64,000 nt of DNA. It comes from Paraburkholderia sp. BCC1886 (GTDB lineage: Bacteria > Pseudomonadota > Gammaproteobacteria > Burkholderiales > Burkholderiaceae). Shown in pieces: positions 17,673-26,383 of the stretch (the stretch's first letter is position 1; every line of letters begins with the position of its first letter). The stretch spans positions 124,001-188,000 of the forward strand of contig NZ_CAAJGK010000096.1 in NCBI RefSeq assembly GCF_900996245.1. Direction: 5' to 3'. The notes under the pieces are model-generated. The model searched no databases. It was not told the DNA's origin and worked only from the letters and a program-made list of their open reading frames with translations. The position numbers and the translations under genes were made by a program.

Positions 17673-19064
17673 ATGAACCGGCGTGGAAAGACTTCCCTGT
17701 CTGACTCGATGGCGGACAATCTCGCCAGACAGATCGAAGAAGGCCTGTTACCGGCGGGCAGCAAACTGCCTTCTATTAGGGAATATGCTGAGGCGTCCGG
17801 CTGCTCGAAAAACACCGTGATCAGTGCGTTCGACATCCTCACTGCGAATGGATTGATCGAGCCGAGACGCGGCTCGGGGTTTTTCGTGTCGCGTCAGGTG
17901 AAGGCGAGCGGTGAAGAAGAAGAGAGCTCGACGCTCAACCGCGCGATGGACATTGTCTGGCTGATGCGCGAACAGCTTCAGGTGAAACCCGACGTGCTGA
18001 ATCTCGGCGAGGGGTTTCCGCCGGTCGAGTGGCTCGAAGAGACGCGGCTCGATCAGTACCATCAACGGGTGGTGCGCACGGGGGTCGCGTCGCTGTTCCG
18101 CTATGGAAGCCGTTATGGCTATCTGCCGTTGCGCCAGTCGTTGCAGCAGAAGCTGGCCGGCTACGAGATCGACGCGAATCCCTCGCAGATCGTGCTGACG
18201 CACGGCGCCAACCAGGCGATGGACATCGTGCTGCGGTATTTCGTCAAGCCGGGCGACACCGTGCTGGTCGACGACCCCGGCTACTACCTGCTGTTCGGCA
18301 AGCTGAAACTGAGCGGCGCGAATATCGTCGGTGTGCCGCGCGACGTGGACGGACCCAATATCCGCAAACTCGAAGAACTGCTGGGCACGCATCGGCCCAA
18401 GCTCTTCTTTACGCAATCGGTCGGACAGAATCCGACCGCGAGCGACACCAGCGCGGCCAAGGCACACCGTATCCTGCAGCTTGCCGAACTGCACGATCTG
18501 ATCGTCGTCGAAGACGATGCGCTGGCCGATTTGCGGCCACGCTCGTTGACGCGCATTGCGACGCTCGACCAGTTGCGCCGCACGATCTATATCGGCAGCT
18601 TCGCGAAGTCGGTGTCGGCGGCGCTGCGGGTCGGTTTTCTGGCCTGCAACGCGGCGCTCGCCAGCGACCTCGCCGACGTGAAGATGCTCACGCACGTGAG
18701 CAGTTCCGAGTACTGCGAGCGCACGCTCGATGCCATCGTCAGCGACGGGCATTTTTTGCGGCACACCAATCATCTGCAGGAAAAGCTGCGGCGCGCAACC
18801 GATGCCGCCGTCAATGCGCTCACCCGGCTCGGTGCGGATATCTTCAAGGTCAGTGACCAAAGCCTGTATTTGTGGGCGTCCTTGCCCGGTTGGCCCAATT
18901 CCATGAAGCTCGCCGAGGCGCTCATCCAGCACGGCGTGATTCTCGCGCCGGGGGCGGTGTTCTCGCCGAAGAGCGATCAGGTTTCGGCTTACTGCCGGTT
19001 CAATGTCGCGTATCTGGAAGACAGGCGCTTCGTTAGCGCGTTGAATGCGGTGTCACCGAAATAG
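17673..19064 (+). CDS. MocR-type transcriptional regulator (GntR HTH + PLP aminotransferase domain)
   Basis: A 463-residue regulator. The N-terminal winged helix (about residues 10-75, SKLPSIREYAEASGCSKNTV) is of the GntR type; the rest is a fold-type I aminotransferase domain with conserved PLP contacts, including Lys312 in SFAKSV and an Asp in VVEDDALADL. Such proteins use PLP and a small effector to switch expression of a divergent operon. GGAG before the ATG at 17673 decides the start over an in-frame codon at 17646. It is divergent from mvaA, so it probably controls mevalonate breakdown; a mevalonate-derived effector would be unusual for a PLP-based sensor. Confidence 0.88.
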   Translation: MNRRGKTSLSDSMADNLARQIEEGLLPAGSKLPSIREYAEASGCSKNTVISAFDILTANGLIEPRRGSGFFVSRQVKASGEEEESSTLNRAMDIVWLMREQLQVKPDVLNLGEGFPPVEWLEETRLDQYHQRVVRTGVASLFRYGSRYGYLPLRQSLQQKLAGYEIDANPSQIVLTHGANQAMDIVLRYFVKPGDTVLVDDPGYYLLFGKLKLSGANIVGVPRDVDGPNIRKLEELLGTHRPKLFFTQSVGQNPTASDTSAAKAHRILQLAELHDLIVVEDDALADLRPRSLTRIATLDQLRRTIYIGSFAKSVSAALRVGFLACNAALASDLADVKMLTHVSSSEYCERTLDAIVSDGHFLRHTNHLQEKLRRATDAAVNALTRLGADIFKVSDQSLYLWASLPGWPNSMKLAEALIQHGVILAPGAVFSPKSDQVSAYCRFNVAYLEDRRFVSALNAVSPK

Positions 19065-19065
19065 T

Positions 19066-19075
19066 AAGTTAACTT
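19066..19075. promoter_or_regulatory. Palindrome AAGTTAACTT before the MarR gene
   Basis: A perfect 10-base palindrome 35 bases before the MarR start, followed by a related AGTTGAACTT at 19078-19087. A weak -10-like TACATG lies at 19091-19096. MarR proteins usually repress themselves from sites overlapping the promoter, so this is a plausible autoregulatory site. Confidence 0.35.
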
Positions 19076-19109
19076 CACAGTTGAACTTCCTACATGCTAG
19101 AGTGCGCCC

Positions 19110-19562
19110 ATGAAGAAATCAGCCGTGTCCACCGAACCCGATTTTGCCGACGTGCTGGCGGCCGAGACTCGTTCCGTTATTTCGAAGCTCAAGCGTAATC
19201 TGCGGGCGCAGTCGAACGTGGGGGACCTGAGCGCCACGCAAATCGCCGTGATTTTGCGGCTCGAACGCGACGGGCCCGCGACGGCGTCGGACCTCGCGCG
19301 GGCCGAGGGCATCCGCGCGCAATCGATGGGCACCGCCATCGCGCCGCTCGAAGCAGCGGGCGCCATTGCCGGCGCGCCCGACCCGCAAGACGGCCGCCGC
19401 ACCATCCTCTCGCTCACACGAACGGGCCGCGCGCGTCTGAAGCAAGTGCGCGACGCACGTCAGGACTGGATGTCGCGGACCATCCGCGCGCGCCTGTCGG
19501 AAGACGAACAACGGCAAGTCGCCGCGGCACTGGCACTGCTCGAACGGCTGGTCGACGATTGA
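19110..19562 (+). CDS. MarR-family transcriptional regulator
   Basis: A 150-residue winged-helix protein. The recognition helix region is TASDLARAEGIRAQSMGTAI (about residues 67-86) and the wing follows with DPQDGRRTILSLT, the typical MarR DxRRxxxxLT pattern. The C-terminal helix is a dimerisation helix. It is followed after 54 bases by a small membrane protein gene on the same strand, the probable co-transcribed target. The ligand is unknown. Confidence 0.9.
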   Translation: MKKSAVSTEPDFADVLAAETRSVISKLKRNLRAQSNVGDLSATQIAVILRLERDGPATASDLARAEGIRAQSMGTAIAPLEAAGAIAGAPDPQDGRRTILSLTRTGRARLKQVRDARQDWMSRTIRARLSEDEQRQVAAALALLERLVDD

Positions 19563-19616
19563 CGCTTTTCGCTCGACGAGCGGAAGCGGCCCCGGTTCAC
19601 ACAGGAGGAAACGAGC

Positions 19617-19937
19617 ATGGCAGGGTCTTACGTGGCGTGGTTTTTCGGTGGTGTATTTCTCGCGAACGCAGTGCCGCATTTCGTGAGCGGCGTGCGCGGC
19701 GAGCCGTTTCAAAGTCCGTTCGCCAAGCCTCGCGGCGTGGGGCTTTCATCGTCGACCGTGAACGTGGTGTGGGGCTTTTTCAACCTCGTCGTCGGTTATG
19801 CGCTGCTGTGCCATGTCGGCGACTTCGATCTGCGCAATACGGTCGATGCAGTCGCACCCGGTCTCGGCATTCTGGCGATCGGGTTGTTCGGTGCGAGGCA
19901 CTTCGGCCGCTTTCACGGTGGCCGGCTCACGGACTAA
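19617..19937 (+). CDS. Small four-helix membrane protein of unknown function
   Basis: A 106-residue hydrophobic protein with an excellent ribosome-binding site (AGGAGGAAACGAGC before the ATG). About three to four membrane segments are predicted by eye (AGSYVAWFFGGVFLANAV, STVNVVWGFFNLVVGYALL, APGLGILAIGLFGARHFG). It lies behind the MarR gene. I recognise no motif; carriers or quinone-related DoxX-like proteins are of similar size, but the match is not good enough to name it. Confidence 0.75.
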   Translation: MAGSYVAWFFGGVFLANAVPHFVSGVRGEPFQSPFAKPRGVGLSSSTVNVVWGFFNLVVGYALLCHVGDFDLRNTVDAVAPGLGILAIGLFGARHFGRFHGGRLTD

Positions 19938-20026
19938 GCGAGCAGGAGTGCTCGCGCATTAAGCGCTTTTAGTTCGCCGCGCATTTTCAGGTACCGGCTG
20001 TGGGCCGCCGGGGCGCTGGTGTCGAT

Positions 20027-20917
20027 CTAATCGGCGAAACGCGCCTGGTCGAGGTCGGAAATCAACCCCGGTCCCACCGGATGCCAGTTCAGACGCGCCT
20101 GGGTCAGTGCGCTGGAGGCGGGCATATCCATCCCGACGAACATTGCCATCCAGCCGAAATGCGCGGGCGCTTCGTCCGGTGCGATCGACACGACCGGAAG
20201 TCCGAGCGCCCGACCGAGCGCCTCGGCAATGTCCCGGCTGGCGACGCCTTCTTCGCCCACTGCGTGATAACGGGCGCCGGCTTTGCCGGCTTCTACCGCG
20301 AGCCGGTAGAGGCGCGCGACGTCGGACACGTGTCCGGCAGGCCAGCGATTACGGCCTTCGCCGACATAACCGACAACACCCTTTTCGCGCGCGATACCGA
20401 CGAGCGGCGAAATGAGGCCTTGTTTATAGGGGTTGTGAACCTGCGGCAGCCGCAACACGGACAGATTGATGCCCGATTCGAGCAGGGCATTCCCCGTGAT
20501 TTCCGACACGATGCGCGGATTGCCGTGACTGGCGTCGAAGTTGTCTTCGCTGGCCGGCTCGCCGGGTTTGCCGCCACCCATGCCCGTGCCCGATGTGATG
20601 ACGAGCGGCCGGTCCGATCCGGCTAGCGCGGCGCCGAGTGCATTGATCGCGCGCTTGTCTTTTTCGCAGTTCTCGACGAAGCGGGTGAAGTCGTGATCGA
20701 ACGCGGTGTGAATGACGGCATCGGCCTGCTCCGCGCCACGCTGCAGACTGGCGGGATCTTCGAGCGTGCCGCGATGAACCTCGGCGCCCGCCTTCTCGAG
20801 CGCTTGCGCGCCCGCGTCCGAGCGCGTCATGCCCAACACCTGATGACCCGCGGCGATGAGTTCGGGAACGAGCGTCGAGCCGATAAAGCCCGTGGCGCCA
20901 GTCAGAAAGATACGCAT
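20027..20917 (-). CDS. NAD(P)-dependent epimerase/reductase (atypical extended SDR)
   Basis: A 296-residue Rossmann protein starting MRIFLTGATGFIGSTLVPELI, with the TGATGFIG dinucleotide motif of extended SDRs. The middle region lacks an obvious YxxxK, and the sequence resembles the atypical group used by many uncharacterised bacterial proteins (YbjT/YeeZ-like). GGAGG precedes the ATG at the usual distance. It lies convergent to the membrane protein gene and divergent from the CMD-like gene, so it stands alone. Confidence 0.85.
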   Translation of the reverse strand: MRIFLTGATGFIGSTLVPELIAAGHQVLGMTRSDAGAQALEKAGAEVHRGTLEDPASLQRGAEQADAVIHTAFDHDFTRFVENCEKDKRAINALGAALAGSDRPLVITSGTGMGGGKPGEPASEDNFDASHGNPRIVSEITGNALLESGINLSVLRLPQVHNPYKQGLISPLVGIAREKGVVGYVGEGRNRWPAGHVSDVARLYRLAVEAGKAGARYHAVGEEGVASRDIAEALGRALGLPVVSIAPDEAPAHFGWMAMFVGMDMPASSALTQARLNWHPVGPGLISDLDQARFAD

Positions 20918-21125
20918 GATGAAACCTCCTTGTTCGTCAGGCGTTCACTATCGCGGGAGTGGGCAGGCCGGTAAAGTGGGGACGTCTTCATACGAGGATG
21001 ACTAACAGGATGAGAGGCGGCGCCCCGGCGATGACATCGCATGTAATTGGCGCGCCGCGGCGGTGGCTCTACTCTGGGGTGGTCGCGCTCACCCGCCCGG
21101 TGGCGCTCAACCTCAAGGAGGCAAC

Positions 21126-21683
21126 ATGTCCCGCTTTCCTGTTCATACGATCGACTCGGCGCCCGCGGCTTCGAAGCCCGCGCTCGAACAACTGCAAAAG
21201 ACATTCGGCATGATTCCGAACATCGCCGGCACAATGGCAAACTCGCCCGTGCTGCTCAACGGCTTCATCGGCCTGTTCGAACGCGTGCATGCGAGCAGTC
21301 TCACCGAACCGCAGATTCAGACCTTACTGTTGACCAATGCCGTGACCAATGCCAGCGAATGGGCAGTCGCGTTTCACAGCGGGCTCGCATTGCAACTGGG
21401 CGTGCGTCGTGCCGATGTCGATGCCATTCGCGATCGACGTCTGCCGGAAGACGGCGGGCTCGCCGCGCTGTCGCAACTCGCACGTACGCTGATCGAGCAG
21501 CGCGGCAGGCTCGCGCAAGCAGATCAGACGCGTTTCCTCGACGCGGGATTCGAAGCGGCGCAGATACTCGAAGTGATTGCGGTGGTGGCCGCTTCGACGA
21601 TCACCAACTACACCGGCAGCACGACGCAACCGGAACTCGAAGTTCCGTTCGCGGAGTTTGCGTGGCACGCGCCGGCACGGTGA
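21126..21683 (+). CDS. Carboxymuconolactone decarboxylase (AhpD)-like protein without CxxC
   Basis: A 185-residue all-helical protein of the AhpD/CMD superfamily. The active segment of peroxidase-type members is CxxCxxxH; here the same place reads SEWAVAFH (residues 77-84), so both cysteines are replaced (Ser77, Ala80) while His84 is kept. The protein therefore cannot act as a thiol peroxidase and may be a decarboxylase-like or non-catalytic member. AAGGAGG precedes the ATG. It is followed by an Xre regulator after 37 bases, a common pairing for small oxidoreductase genes. Confidence 0.8.
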   Translation: MSRFPVHTIDSAPAASKPALEQLQKTFGMIPNIAGTMANSPVLLNGFIGLFERVHASSLTEPQIQTLLLTNAVTNASEWAVAFHSGLALQLGVRRADVDAIRDRRLPEDGGLAALSQLARTLIEQRGRLAQADQTRFLDAGFEAAQILEVIAVVAASTITNYTGSTTQPELEVPFAEFAWHAPAR

Positions 21684-21720
21684 GCCTTTTTTATTCACAC
21701 GCTTCGAAGGGGGTAATCCG

Positions 21721-22563
21721 ATGAGTTTCAACCGTGCCGATCCTCTCGTCTCCGCGAGCGTGCCGCCGACCGGTCCCGGCGATCTGCTGCGTTACTGGCG
21801 CGACGTGCGAGGCGTGAGTCAGCTCGACCTGTCGCTGGAAGCCGGTGTGTCGCAACGGCAGATCAGCTTTATCGAAAGCGGGCGCAGCGTTCCGGGCCGC
21901 CAGACGCTGCTGATACTCGCGCAAACGCTCGACGTGCCGCTGCGCGAGCGCAATGCGCTGCTGCTCGCGGCGGGTTACGCGCCCGTGTATGCCGACGCGC
22001 CGTGGAACGCGCAGGAAATGCACGGCGTCGTGCGCGCCCTGGAGCGGGTGATCCGCCAGCACGAGCCGTTTCCTGCAATCGTCATGGACCGCTACTGGAA
22101 CGTGTTGATGAGCAACGACGCGGCGCCGCGCTTTTTCAACTGCTTCATGGACATGGCGGCGCGCAAAGGTCCGCGAAACATGCTGCATCTGATCTTCGAT
22201 CCACAAGGGATGCGGCCGTTCGTCGACGACTGGCCGAACGTGTCGCGCAGTCTGTTGCAGCGGGTCTACCGTGAATCGGTCGGCCGCGTGATCGACGGCG
22301 GCACGCGGCATCTGCTGGACGAGTTGCTCGCCTATCCTGACGTGCCCGCCGACTGGAAGGAGCCGGCCGTCCCGGCGGCCACGCCGACGATGCCGGTCAT
22401 TCCGATCGGCTTCATTCACGAGGGCGTGGTGCTGCGCTACTTTTCGATGGTGACGAGCGTCGGGGCACCGCAAACCGTCGCTGCGCAGGAACTGCGCATG
22501 GAGTGCATGTTCCCCGCCGACGAGGCGACCGAGGCACATCATCTGAATCTGCTTGCCGGTTGA
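21721..22563 (+). CDS. Xre-family regulator with MmyB-like ligand domain
   Basis: A 280-residue regulator. A helix-turn-helix (about residues 21-75; VSQLDLSLEAGVSQRQISFIESG) is followed by a C-terminal domain of the MmyB-like, PAS-related type (DRYWNVLMSNDAAPRFF, then MLHLIFDPQGMRPFVDDW). In characterised relatives this domain binds small hydrophobic ligands such as fatty acids. GAAGGGGG lies before the ATG at 21721. It probably controls the CMD-like gene just upstream. Confidence 0.85.
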   Translation: MSFNRADPLVSASVPPTGPGDLLRYWRDVRGVSQLDLSLEAGVSQRQISFIESGRSVPGRQTLLILAQTLDVPLRERNALLLAAGYAPVYADAPWNAQEMHGVVRALERVIRQHEPFPAIVMDRYWNVLMSNDAAPRFFNCFMDMAARKGPRNMLHLIFDPQGMRPFVDDWPNVSRSLLQRVYRESVGRVIDGGTRHLLDELLAYPDVPADWKEPAVPAATPTMPVIPIGFIHEGVVLRYFSMVTSVGAPQTVAAQELRMECMFPADEATEAHHLNLLAG

Positions 22564-22610
22564 AGCAGGGCGTTTTCGGAAAACCGCGATAACGGGTTAT
22601 CGCTTCCTGC

Positions 22611-23570
22611 TCACAACGGGATTTTGGCCCGGCACACGGTCAGCACCTGGTGCCGAAGCCAGCGATGCACCGCGTCGGCTTCCAGACGTGGATGCCACAT
22701 CTGCGACACCGTGATCTTGCCGGTTGCCACCGGTAGTTCGAATGCAAACGTGGAGCGCGGGGTCGCCGTTTCGCGGTACTCCGGCTGGTTGTGCAGGAAC
22801 GAGGCGGGCACCAGCGCGATCAGGTCCGACGCGCGCGCCACGGTCAGCGCGGCCGGGAAACTCGGTACCATCGCGACGATCGTTCTCTCCAGGCCTAGCG
22901 CGGCCAATGCTTCGTCGACGGGTCCCGTCGCGCGCTCGTGACGCGACGCCACCACGTGACCGAAGGACACATAACGTTTCGCCGTGACCTTGCGCACCGA
23001 TTCGAGCGGATGTCCCTTTCGGACCACACCCAGAAAACGATCGCGGAATAGCGCCTGAATCCGCACTTCCGGTCCCATTTCACCGAGCACGCCGATCTCC
23101 AGATCGGCCGAACCCTTACGCAGGTAAGCGTCAGTCTTTTCGATCTTCGCTGCGAAGCGCAGGCACACGTGCGGCGCGACGGCGGTCACGGCGGCGATGA
23201 GCGGTGCGCCGAACGCTTCCACGAAACCGTCGTTGGCGCGGATCGTGAACGTGCGCTGCAGCGTGGGGAAATCCGGCTCGGCGGTCGATGGCGCGAGCAG
23301 GTCGCGAGCCTCGTGAACCGCGTGATGAGCGCGCTCGCGCAATGCTTCGGCATGCGGCGTCAATACCATGCCCCGGCCTGCGCGAACCAGCAGAGGGTCG
23401 CCCGTGGCATCGCGCAGGCGGGTCAGCGTGCGGCTCATTGCCGACGCACTGAGTCCGAGTCGACGCGCGGCGCCGGCCACGCTGCCGTCGGCGAGCAGAA
23501 CGTCGAGTGCAATCAGCAGATTGAGGTCGGGAGCGGGCATGCCGGATCGTAGCATGGCCGTTCGTGACAT
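22611..23570 (-). CDS. LysR-family transcriptional regulator
   Basis: A 319-residue LysR protein: N-terminal helix-turn-helix in PDLNLLIALDVLLADGSVAGAARRLGLSASAMSRTLTRLRDATG, then a two-lobed effector domain. It is more like the NodD/SyrM or LeuO-like subgroup in its opening PDLNLLxxLDxLL. Divergent from an SDR gene 98 bases away, which is its likely target. An alternative start at 23540 gives the cleaner N-terminus MPAPDLNLL. Confidence 0.9.
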   Translation of the reverse strand: MSRTAMLRSGMPAPDLNLLIALDVLLADGSVAGAARRLGLSASAMSRTLTRLRDATGDPLLVRAGRGMVLTPHAEALRERAHHAVHEARDLLAPSTAEPDFPTLQRTFTIRANDGFVEAFGAPLIAAVTAVAPHVCLRFAAKIEKTDAYLRKGSADLEIGVLGEMGPEVRIQALFRDRFLGVVRKGHPLESVRKVTAKRYVSFGHVVASRHERATGPVDEALAALGLERTIVAMVPSFPAALTVARASDLIALVPASFLHNQPEYRETATPRSTFAFELPVATGKITVSQMWHPRLEADAVHRWLRHQVLTVCRAKIPL

Positions 23571-23668
23571 GGCGTCTGGTGCAGGTTATCAGTGCATTCG
23601 TTGCGTCTTCCGCCTCATCCCGCACATCGATAAAGTAGTCGGCGTGATTCAATAAACAGGAGTTGGCC

Positions 23669-24358
23669 ATGCAGAAAACAGTGTTGCTGATTGGCGCGAG
23701 CCGTGGTCTCGGCTTCGCGATGGTCGAGGAGTATCTCAAACGCGGCTGGCGCGTGATTGCTACGGGACGTAACGGATCGACGGAAAAACTGGACCGGCTC
23801 GCCAGCACGTCGAACGGTGCGCTCGAAGTCGAGAACGTCGATATCACGTCGCCGCAGCAAGTGGCCGCATTACACGACCGTCTCGCGGCGCGCTCGCTCG
23901 ACGTGCTGTTCGTGAATGCCGGTGTCAAGAACGACGACGGCGAAACCATCGCGGATGTCTCGACCGAAGAATTCGTGCGCGTGATGGTGACCAATTCGTT
24001 GAGCCCGATGCGCGTCGTCGAAGCGTTTCAGGACCTGGTGCGGACCGCCGGCACGATCGGCGTGATGTCGTCGGGGCAGGGCAGCGTGGCGAACAACGTC
24101 AACGGTCACTACGAGGTGTATCGCGGCAGCAAGGCGGCGCTCAACATGTTCATGCGCAGTTTCGCCGCGCGCCATCGCGACGATTCGAGAACCCTGTTGT
24201 TGATGGCGCCGGGTTGGGTTCGCACGGACATGGGCGGTCCCGGTGCGCGTCTGAGTATCGAGGAGAGCATTCCGAATCTGCTGAACACGATGGAAGCGCA
24301 TGCAGGGCAGTCGGGCTTGCACTACCTGGATTATCTCGGACGGGTCGTTCCCTGGTGA
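23669..24358 (+). CDS. Short-chain dehydrogenase/reductase
   Basis: A 229-residue classical SDR. The dinucleotide loop is IGASRGLG (about residues 7-14), an Asn in VNAG follows strand 4, and the catalytic pair is in YRGSK (YxxxK). AGGAG before the ATG at 23669 excludes an in-frame TTG six bases earlier. The substrate is unknown. Divergent from, and probably regulated by, the LysR protein at 22611-23570. Confidence 0.88.
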   Translation: MQKTVLLIGASRGLGFAMVEEYLKRGWRVIATGRNGSTEKLDRLASTSNGALEVENVDITSPQQVAALHDRLAARSLDVLFVNAGVKNDDGETIADVSTEEFVRVMVTNSLSPMRVVEAFQDLVRTAGTIGVMSSGQGSVANNVNGHYEVYRGSKAALNMFMRSFAARHRDDSRTLLLMAPGWVRTDMGGPGARLSIEESIPNLLNTMEAHAGQSGLHYLDYLGRVVPW

Positions 24359-24390
24359 AGATGCGGAGAGCTTGAATAACGACAGCGCAT

Positions 24391-25311
24391 TCAAAACTCC
24401 CAATAAGGCGGCGTGCCGATTCGCTCGATCAGAAAGTCGGACAACATTTTGACTTTGCGTGAGCGCAGCCGGCTCTCAGGAAATACGAGGTGTATTTCGG
24501 AAGGCTCAGGTTCCACCGAGGCCAGCCAGTCGGGCAGCAAACGCACGAGCTTTTTCGTCCTGAAGGCTTGCGCGTCGTACAGCCAACTGGGAAACAGCAC
24601 GACGCCCTGACCTTCCAGCGCGGCGGCCACCAGTACCTCGGCATTGTTGCTGCGGAGGTCGCCGCTAATTTCGAACGGGCGATAGTGCGGGTCGCCCGGA
24701 CGGCAGAAATACCAGCGCTGTACGCCGAGATGTCCTTTGTAGATGAGGCAATTGTGCGCGGCCAGATCGTCCGGCCCGGATGGCGTGCCTGCCTGTTTCA
24801 GATAGCCCGGACTGGCGCATACCAGATACCGCTGCGGTCCCAGCGTTCGTGCCACGAGGCTCGAATCGGCCAGCTTGCCGATCCGCACGGTGACATCCGC
24901 ACCTTCCTGGATGGGGTCCACGAAAGCGTCGGTCAACATGAGCTCGATCGAGAGTTCGCGGTGTTCGCGCTGGAACGCTGCGATCAACGGCGCAATGTGC
25001 CGCCGTCCGAGCGCGACGGGCGCATTGACGCGCAGTAATCCGCGCGGCGCCGCATCTTTATCCGCGGCCATTTCGGTGGCTGCGTCCAGCAGTTCCAGCG
25101 CCTCTCTCACCTGCACGTAATAGCGCTCGCCGGCCTCGGTGAGCCTCACTGCTCGCGTATGCCGGAACAGCAGTCGCTGCCCGATGTCCTCTTCGAGCGA
25201 CGCGATATATCGCGACACCGACGAGCCCGGCACACCGAAGTGCCGCGCCGTGTCGATGAAGCTTCCTGTTGCCGCGACGTGCACGAACAGCCGCAATGCC
25301 TTGATCTGCAT
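24391..25311 (-). CDS. LysR-family transcriptional regulator
   Basis: A 306-residue LysR protein with the helix-turn-helix in GSFIDTARHFGVPGSSVSRYIASLEEDIG (about residues 16-44) and a normal effector domain. It belongs to the CrgA-like subgroup by its C-terminal layout (PLIAAFQREHRELSIEL; LPDWLA). It is divergent from the two-gene YdcZ-type transporter, 94 bases away, and likely controls it. Confidence 0.9.
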   Translation of the reverse strand: MQIKALRLFVHVAATGSFIDTARHFGVPGSSVSRYIASLEEDIGQRLLFRHTRAVRLTEAGERYYVQVREALELLDAATEMAADKDAAPRGLLRVNAPVALGRRHIAPLIAAFQREHRELSIELMLTDAFVDPIQEGADVTVRIGKLADSSLVARTLGPQRYLVCASPGYLKQAGTPSGPDDLAAHNCLIYKGHLGVQRWYFCRPGDPHYRPFEISGDLRSNNAEVLVAAALEGQGVVLFPSWLYDAQAFRTKKLVRLLPDWLASVEPEPSEIHLVFPESRLRSRKVKMLSDFLIERIGTPPYWEF

Positions 25312-25405
25312 GGAGTTGTCGAAAAAGCATTAGTGATTTCGCATTCTGCATGATTGTCCCGATAAATGCATCGACATACTATGCGTGCTTTCTCGGGAGC
25401 AGGCA

Positions 25406-25831
25406 ATGAACGTGTTGTTGTTACCGCTGGTCGTTCTGGCCGGCATGGGCTTGTCGGTGGAGGCGGGTCTGCTCGGGCCGCTTGGGCAGGAAGTCGGTCA
25501 TGGCTGGGCCACGCTCGGCATCTTCGCCATGGGATCGCTGTTGCTGAGCTTCGGGCTCGTGTTCAACCGCGCAAAGCTGGGCGCGCTGTTTTCGCAGCCT
25601 CGCTGGATGCTGACCGGCGGCGTGCTGGGACCCGTCTACGTTCTCGCGCTGACGCTGGCCACACCGCACATCGGGGTCGGTATGACGATGGTCGGCATTC
25701 TGTTCGGACAGGTGGCGGCGAGTCTCGTCATCGATCATCAGGGTTGGCTCGGCAGTGCCCGCCGGGCAGTCGACCGTTACCGCGTCGGCGCGCTGGCCGC
25801 GATTCTCGCCGCGCTCTGGCTGATTCATTGA
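25406..25831 (+). CDS. YdcZ-type (DUF606) small DMT transporter subunit 1
   Basis: A 141-residue hydrophobic protein with about five membrane segments, of the half-size drug/metabolite transporter type. Pattern: PxxxLxxG near the N-terminus, then LGPVYVLALTLATPHIGVGMT and VGILFGQVAASLVIDHQGW, typical of DUF606. These proteins occur as adjacent pairs and probably form heterodimers. The second partner starts 12 bases downstream. The start at 25406 follows GGGAG at good spacing. Confidence 0.82.
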   Translation: MNVLLLPLVVLAGMGLSVEAGLLGPLGQEVGHGWATLGIFAMGSLLLSFGLVFNRAKLGALFSQPRWMLTGGVLGPVYVLALTLATPHIGVGMTMVGILFGQVAASLVIDHQGWLGSARRAVDRYRVGALAAILAALWLIH

Positions 25832-25843
25832 AGGAGCAGAACC

Positions 25844-26347
25844 ATGTTCATTGCAATGCTGATTCTGGTGGTCGCGAGCGGCGCCGTGCTGTGCGCGCAA
25901 TCGGCGATCAACGGCCGGCTTGGAAGTACAGTTGGCGTGCTCGAAAGTGCGTGGCTGACGTTCACGCTAGGCGCGCTGATTACCTTCGTGATCGCGTTCT
26001 TTACGGAAGGGCCGCACGCGCTGACGGTGTTCAGCGTTCCGCGCTGGCAGATGACGGGCGCGTTCTTCGGCGTGATCTATATGCTGGTGATTGTGTTTGC
26101 GATGCCGCGAGTGGGCACGGCGGCGGCGACGGTTGCGGTCATTAGCGGACAGCTATTGATGAGCTTGCTGATTGACAATTTCGGTTGGCTCGGTAATACG
26201 GTGATCGAACTCGGCACACGACGTTATGTGGCAATCGCGTTGCTCGGCGTGGCGCTGGCGCTTATCTACCGGAGCAATGTGGCGAGCGAACGGAATGCCG
26301 GGCGGAGGCGGAGCGCTGCATCGCGGGAGTTGTCTGCGATCGAGTAG
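25844..26347 (+). CDS. YdcZ-type (DUF606) small DMT transporter subunit 2
   Basis: A 167-residue partner of the preceding gene: GVIYMLVIVFAMPRVGTAAATVAVISGQLLMSLLIDNFGW matches the same repeat unit (FGxxY, GxxxxxxxxxxGQL, DxFGW). It has an additional charged C-terminal tail after residue 145. The AAGGAGC site sits just before the ATG. The two genes form an operon divergent from the LysR gene; the transported compound is unknown. Confidence 0.83.
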   Translation: MFIAMLILVVASGAVLCAQSAINGRLGSTVGVLESAWLTFTLGALITFVIAFFTEGPHALTVFSVPRWQMTGAFFGVIYMLVIVFAMPRVGTAAATVAVISGQLLMSLLIDNFGWLGNTVIELGTRRYVAIALLGVALALIYRSNVASERNAGRRRSAASRELSAIE

Positions 26348-26383
26348 GGATCGGCTAGTAGAGGGGGATTGGTTTATCCACGA

